From: Bacillota bacterium
GTDB lineage: Bacteria; Bacillota; Clostridia; Peptostreptococcales; Anaerovoracaceae
Reading direction: 5' to 3'
Assembly (NCBI GenBank): GCA_029266295.1
Contig: JAQSXD010000138.1
Location: 1-8,789, forward strand
Length of the DNA: 8,789 nt
This document shows positions 6,316-8,789 of the stretch, piece by piece. How positions within the stretch are numbered: the first letter of the stretch is position 1; each line of letters starts with the position of its first letter. The notes beneath the pieces were generated by a model. It was not told where the DNA came from. It worked only from the letters and a program-made list of their open reading frames with translations, and did no database searches. The translations under genes and the position numbers were made by a program.

Positions 6316-7349
6316 CACGATTAAAATTTAGCTACTTTAAACTGCCCAGCTTATGGACCGCATTCCTGGCTTATGGTTTTTTTACAATCCTATTCAGTTC
6401 CACGCTTTTACTTTTTTTTATATACTTTTTGTCCGACTTAGGGGTTGATCATGAAGACCGCCCGGCAATATCGCTGTTTTTGCTTCTTGCGATGAGCATT
6501 GTCATCGCAAGTTTTATCAGCTTCTTTGTGGGCAGAAAGGTTTTCACTCCCATCAACGCAATCAGCCATGCCATGACAAATGTGGCAAAAGGCGATTTCA
6601 GTATACGTCTTGACTATAGCGGCAGGGTGGAAGAGCTTACTGAGATATCCGACAATTTCAATGTCATGGTTCAGGAGTTGGGTAATATAGAAGCACTTCG
6701 CAATGACTTTGTGGTCACGATATCACATGAATTCAAAACACCGCTTGCTGCAATTGAGGGGTATGCAACAATTCTAAAGAATCATAAGCTGTCTGAGGCA
6801 CAATCCCAGGAGTTCTTTCAGAAGATCATTGAAAGTATTAAACAGCTCTCCAACCTTTCAAGTAACGTTCTCATGATCTCCAATCTTGAAAATAGGGAGA
6901 TGATTACCGCAAGACGGAGGTTTCGGGTTGATGAGCAAATTCGCATTGCGGTGCTTATGCTGGAGCCTCTCTGGGCGCAAAAACAGTTGACTCTAAATAT
7001 TGAACTGGACAATGCAATGTTCTTCGGAAATGAAGAACTGATGATGCATGTCTGGCTCAATCTAATCAGCAATGCCATAAAATTTACCCCAAGCAATGGT
7101 GAAATTTCCATCTCACTGAGGAAAGGCAAATCTCTGCGTGTCACTGTCTCCGATACAGGAATCGGGATCCCCTACGATTTACAGGCTCATATCTTTGACA
7201 AATTCTACAAAGCAAACCGCTCCGGCGAAGGAAACGGCCTTGGACTGGCTCTGGTCAAACGAATCGTCACTTTAAGCCATGGCACTGTAAATGTTGAAAG
7301 CGAACCGGGCAGTGGCAGCAGCTTTACAGTATCCTTGCCACTTAACTAG
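6312..7349 (+). CDS. Sensor histidine kinase 2, paralogue of kinase 1
   Basis: A 345-residue membrane kinase expected to pair with regulator 2. TM1 is at about 15-41 and TM2 at about 52-74, joined by roughly 10 residues rich in acidic and basic side chains (around GVDHEDRPA). HAMP is near 75-125 (FTPINAISHAMTNVAKGDF). His139 lies in ISHEFKTPLAAIEGY; the N box is HVWLNLISNAIKFTP (246-260); DTGIGIP is at 281-287; IFDKFYKA and GNGLGLAL (307-314) complete the ATPase site. All catalytic parts look intact. The ATG at 6312 overlaps the regulator stop. The cytoplasmic half is very like kinase 1, whereas the membrane segments and loop have diverged, which suggests a changed input with a conserved output. 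The gene ends about 25 nt before a strong hairpin, so it probably closes the operon. Confidence 0.95.
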   Translation: MTRLKFSYFKLPSLWTAFLAYGFFTILFSSTLLLFFIYFLSDLGVDHEDRPAISLFLLLAMSIVIASFISFFVGRKVFTPINAISHAMTNVAKGDFSIRLDYSGRVEELTEISDNFNVMVQELGNIEALRNDFVVTISHEFKTPLAAIEGYATILKNHKLSEAQSQEFFQKIIESIKQLSNLSSNVLMISNLENREMITARRRFRVDEQIRIAVLMLEPLWAQKQLTLNIELDNAMFFGNEELMMHVWLNLISNAIKFTPSNGEISISLRKGKSLRVTVSDTGIGIPYDLQAHIFDKFYKANRSGEGNGLGLALVKRIVTLSHGTVNVESEPGSGSSFTVSLPLN

Positions 7350-7374
7350 GCTGTTATTTTCCGCACGATCTAAT

Positions 7375-7417
7375 AAACCCCCTGAAGATGTATTTATCTC
7401 TCATCTGCAAGGGGTTT
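7375..7417. terminator. Probable bidirectional intrinsic terminator
   Basis: AAACCCCCTGAAGATG (7375-7390) pairs with CATCTGCAAGGGGTTT (7402-7417) as a 16-bp stem with two mismatches around an 11-nt loop. It lies between the convergent kinase 2 (stop 7349) and stalk-protein gene (stop 7436). Only short T-rich stretches follow on each strand (TTTGGTTCT on plus, TTTATTAG on minus), so efficiency is uncertain. Confidence 0.7.
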
Positions 7418-7435
7418 GGTTCTAATTAGATTCCT

Positions 7436-8512
7436 TTATTCCACGATAATTAGCTCCCGTGCTGCCCGCATTGCATTCTGTGCCTCTACAGCAAAGTAGA
7501 GGAAGGTATCAGCGAGCATGGAATAATCCGCATCTGCGGCTGCAAGATAAGCGATGTTTTCAAGCACCAGAATATAGTACTCGTTGCTTTCGGCAAAGAC
7601 CTTCAGCTTGTCGCAGGCAATCCTTTCAGATTCCGTAAAGTCTTTTCTATCTATGTCCTTTACTTCCTGAGTAAGTGCCTGAGCTTTCAGATAATTGTCA
7701 CTGGCTGAAGCCGCTATGGTTTTCTTCTCCTCAGGGGTGGCATTCTTGATATTGGTAACCTTTGCGGAGGCTTCATAATACAGGGCTTCTTCGCGCTCGA
7801 AAATATCCTTAAACAAGATGGCTGCTACATTCTCTTCTTCGTCATCTTGATCATCATTCTGTTCATTATCTTGTTCTTCTTCGTCCGGCATGTCTTCATC
7901 CTGTTCTTCCTCACCGTCGCCAATTGAAATCAGCTTTGCTGTGTTGTCCCATGCGATGGGCTCGTTCATCAACCTGGAGATTGCACGAACCGGCAAATAG
8001 GTTGTACCGTTGTAATTCAACGGGTATACAGCAGCGCCATTTGTATCCTTAAAGGTTTGTATCACAAAATCGTAAAAAACCATAATATCCGGCTTTGAAT
8101 ATCCGGTGACCAGACTAGGTTTGATACCGCTCATTGCGGCAAGATCACCTTTGTCCGCTTCATGCGCATAATCATTCGATATCCGGGCCTCTGACTTAAC
8201 CGGATACATTAGCGTTTTTCCAATATATACAGTCTTACTGCCACTATCCCATTCTATCGGTTCTTTCATGAGTGACGAGACCGCTCTGACAGGCAGATAT
8301 GCCGTACCGTTATATACAATCGGAAATACCATGTGCCCGTTCACGTCCTTAAAAACCTGTCTGACGCCATTCATTTCAATGGCGATATCAGGCTTCAGGT
8401 AGAACATCACCTTTTTCTGCACAGCGATGCCGGAACCTCCGGCATAAACCCCCGAAATGCAGGTGCTGAACAATAGTGCTGCTGCTGTTGCGATCAATAC
8501 AAATCTCTTCAT
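7436..8512 (-). CDS. Secreted protein with two copper-amine-oxidase N-terminal-like (stalk) repeats
   Basis: A 358-residue exported protein of unknown function. A signal peptide covers residues 1-24 (MKRFVLIATAAALLFSTCISG, cleavage likely after VYA). Two copies of the Cu_amine_oxidN1-type domain follow: about 34-98 (KPDIAIEMNGVRQVFKDVNG, YNGTAYLPVRAVSSLM, WDSGSKTVYIG) and about 138-198 (KPDIMVF..., YNGTTYLPVRAISRLM, WDNTAKLISIG). Next comes a highly acidic linker (about 200-228, nearly all Glu, Asp, Gln and Asn), then a predicted mostly helical domain to the end. No amine-oxidase catalytic domain is present; in Bacillota this repeat is common in cell-surface proteins and does not imply copper chemistry. 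The ATG at 8512 is chosen because GAGGGG (8521-8526) is 8 nt upstream; the in-frame ATG at 8518 is only 2 nt from it. The C-terminal domain was not recognised. Confidence 0.9.
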   Translation of the reverse strand: MKRFVLIATAAALLFSTCISGVYAGGSGIAVQKKVMFYLKPDIAIEMNGVRQVFKDVNGHMVFPIVYNGTAYLPVRAVSSLMKEPIEWDSGSKTVYIGKTLMYPVKSEARISNDYAHEADKGDLAAMSGIKPSLVTGYSKPDIMVFYDFVIQTFKDTNGAAVYPLNYNGTTYLPVRAISRLMNEPIAWDNTAKLISIGDGEEEQDEDMPDEEEQDNEQNDDQDDEEENVAAILFKDIFEREEALYYEASAKVTNIKNATPEEKKTIAASASDNYLKAQALTQEVKDIDRKDFTESERIACDKLKVFAESNEYYILVLENIAYLAAADADYSMLADTFLYFAVEAQNAMRAARELIIVE

Positions 8513-8566
8513 GTCCATTTCCCCTCTATGTACCTAACTAATGGATGTACTTCCCAATACAATTCT

Positions 8567-8595
8567 ACTATAAACCACATTTTGGGCAAGGTCAA
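8567..8595 (-). promoter_or_regulatory. Sigma-A-type promoter of the stalk-protein gene
   Basis: On the minus strand TTGACC (8590-8595) and TATAGT (8567-8572) are separated by exactly 17 bp, each close to consensus. Transcription would start near 8560 and give a leader of about 48 nt before the ATG at 8512. This is the best-formed promoter in the window and suggests substantial constitutive expression. Confidence 0.75.
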
Positions 8596-8648
8596 TAAAT
8601 AAAGTCATCCTGCTTGATATTACCACCTGCCCGTAAGCCCTTGTGCAG

Positions 8649-8789
8649 TCAGCTTTTCGCTCGTTGATTACAGCACCCCGATCCACTTCTGCTCTGGCTT
8701 GAAATCTCGATTGCTTCTGCGGCCTTTCTCCCACTTCTTGAATAAGGTGTATCAACCGCTTCTTCAATTAGTTTCGCTTTCAAGGAAAC
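8649..8789 (-). pseudogene. Probable transposase remnant (ISLre2-like), cut by window edge
   Basis: A minus-strand frame, open at the window edge, reads LKAKLIEEAVDTPYSRSGRK followed by AAEAIEISSQS, then loses recognisable character and stops at 8649-8651. The helix-rich first part resembles, from memory, the region before the helix-turn-helix of ISLre2-family transposases; no search was possible. If correct, the homology ends near 8690 and the rest of the gene has been lost. No terminal inverted repeat or target duplication was seen. The stretch from here to the stalk-gene promoter (8596-8648) has no other recognisable feature. Confidence 0.3.

Noticed and set aside
8534..8767. Minus-strand open frame of 77 codons
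   Set aside because: Its 3' part runs through the strong promoter of the stalk gene, it has no recognised domain, and another frame of the same stretch looks more like a real protein remnant.
1..8789. CRISPR array, tRNA or rRNA genes
   Set aside because: No spaced identical repeats of CRISPR type and no tRNA- or rRNA-like sequence were noticed on reading through the window.

Overview
The window looks like chromosomal DNA from a low-GC Gram-positive anaerobe, probably a member of Clostridia (Bacillota). The reasons are strong GGAGG-type ribosome binding sites, AT-rich intergenic DNA, an RND pump without an outer-membrane partner in view, OmpR-type regulator/kinase pairs with 4-nt overlaps, and a secreted protein with copper-amine-oxidase N-terminal ('stalk') repeats. 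The species cannot be named from this sequence.

Layout. (i) 1-2392, minus strand: a two-gene export operon. A membrane-fusion adaptor (1247-2392) is followed after 1 nt by the first 415 codons of an RND (HAE1-like) permease that runs off the window at position 1. (ii) 2393-2599: a divergent promoter region with an 11-bp-phased array of TTAA half-sites. (iii) 2600-4314, plus strand: two-component system 1 (OmpR-family regulator plus short-loop sensor kinase, GTGA overlap). (iv) 4323-5393 (or 5408), minus strand: a solitary tyrosine recombinase with all catalytic residues, convergent with the kinase and separated from it by 8 nt. (v) 5409-5640: a second AT-rich control region with related TTAA sites. 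(vi) 5641-7349, plus strand: two-component system 2, a close paralogue of system 1 (regulators about 75% identical by hand count, without gaps). (vii) 7375-7417: a hairpin between convergent genes, probably a bidirectional terminator. (viii) 7436-8512, minus strand: a secreted protein with two stalk repeats, a very acidic linker and a helical C-terminal domain, behind a good sigma-A-type promoter (8567-8595). (ix) 8649-8789, minus strand: what looks like a transposase remnant.

How the genes may work together (inference). The two regulators are identical through the segment that should contain the DNA-recognition helix, and the two kinases are nearly identical around the phospho-accepting histidine but differ in their membrane segments. 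Both promoter regions carry TTAA half-sites at 11-bp spacing, a PhoB/PhoP-like arrangement. The simplest model is two sensors with different inputs sharing one operator type. That operator sits between system 1 and the divergent RND pump, so pump control and cross-regulation of the two systems are the main predictions. The recombinase between the duplicates may be a relic of how the locus formed, or an active recombinase acting elsewhere. No pair of recombination sites was found.
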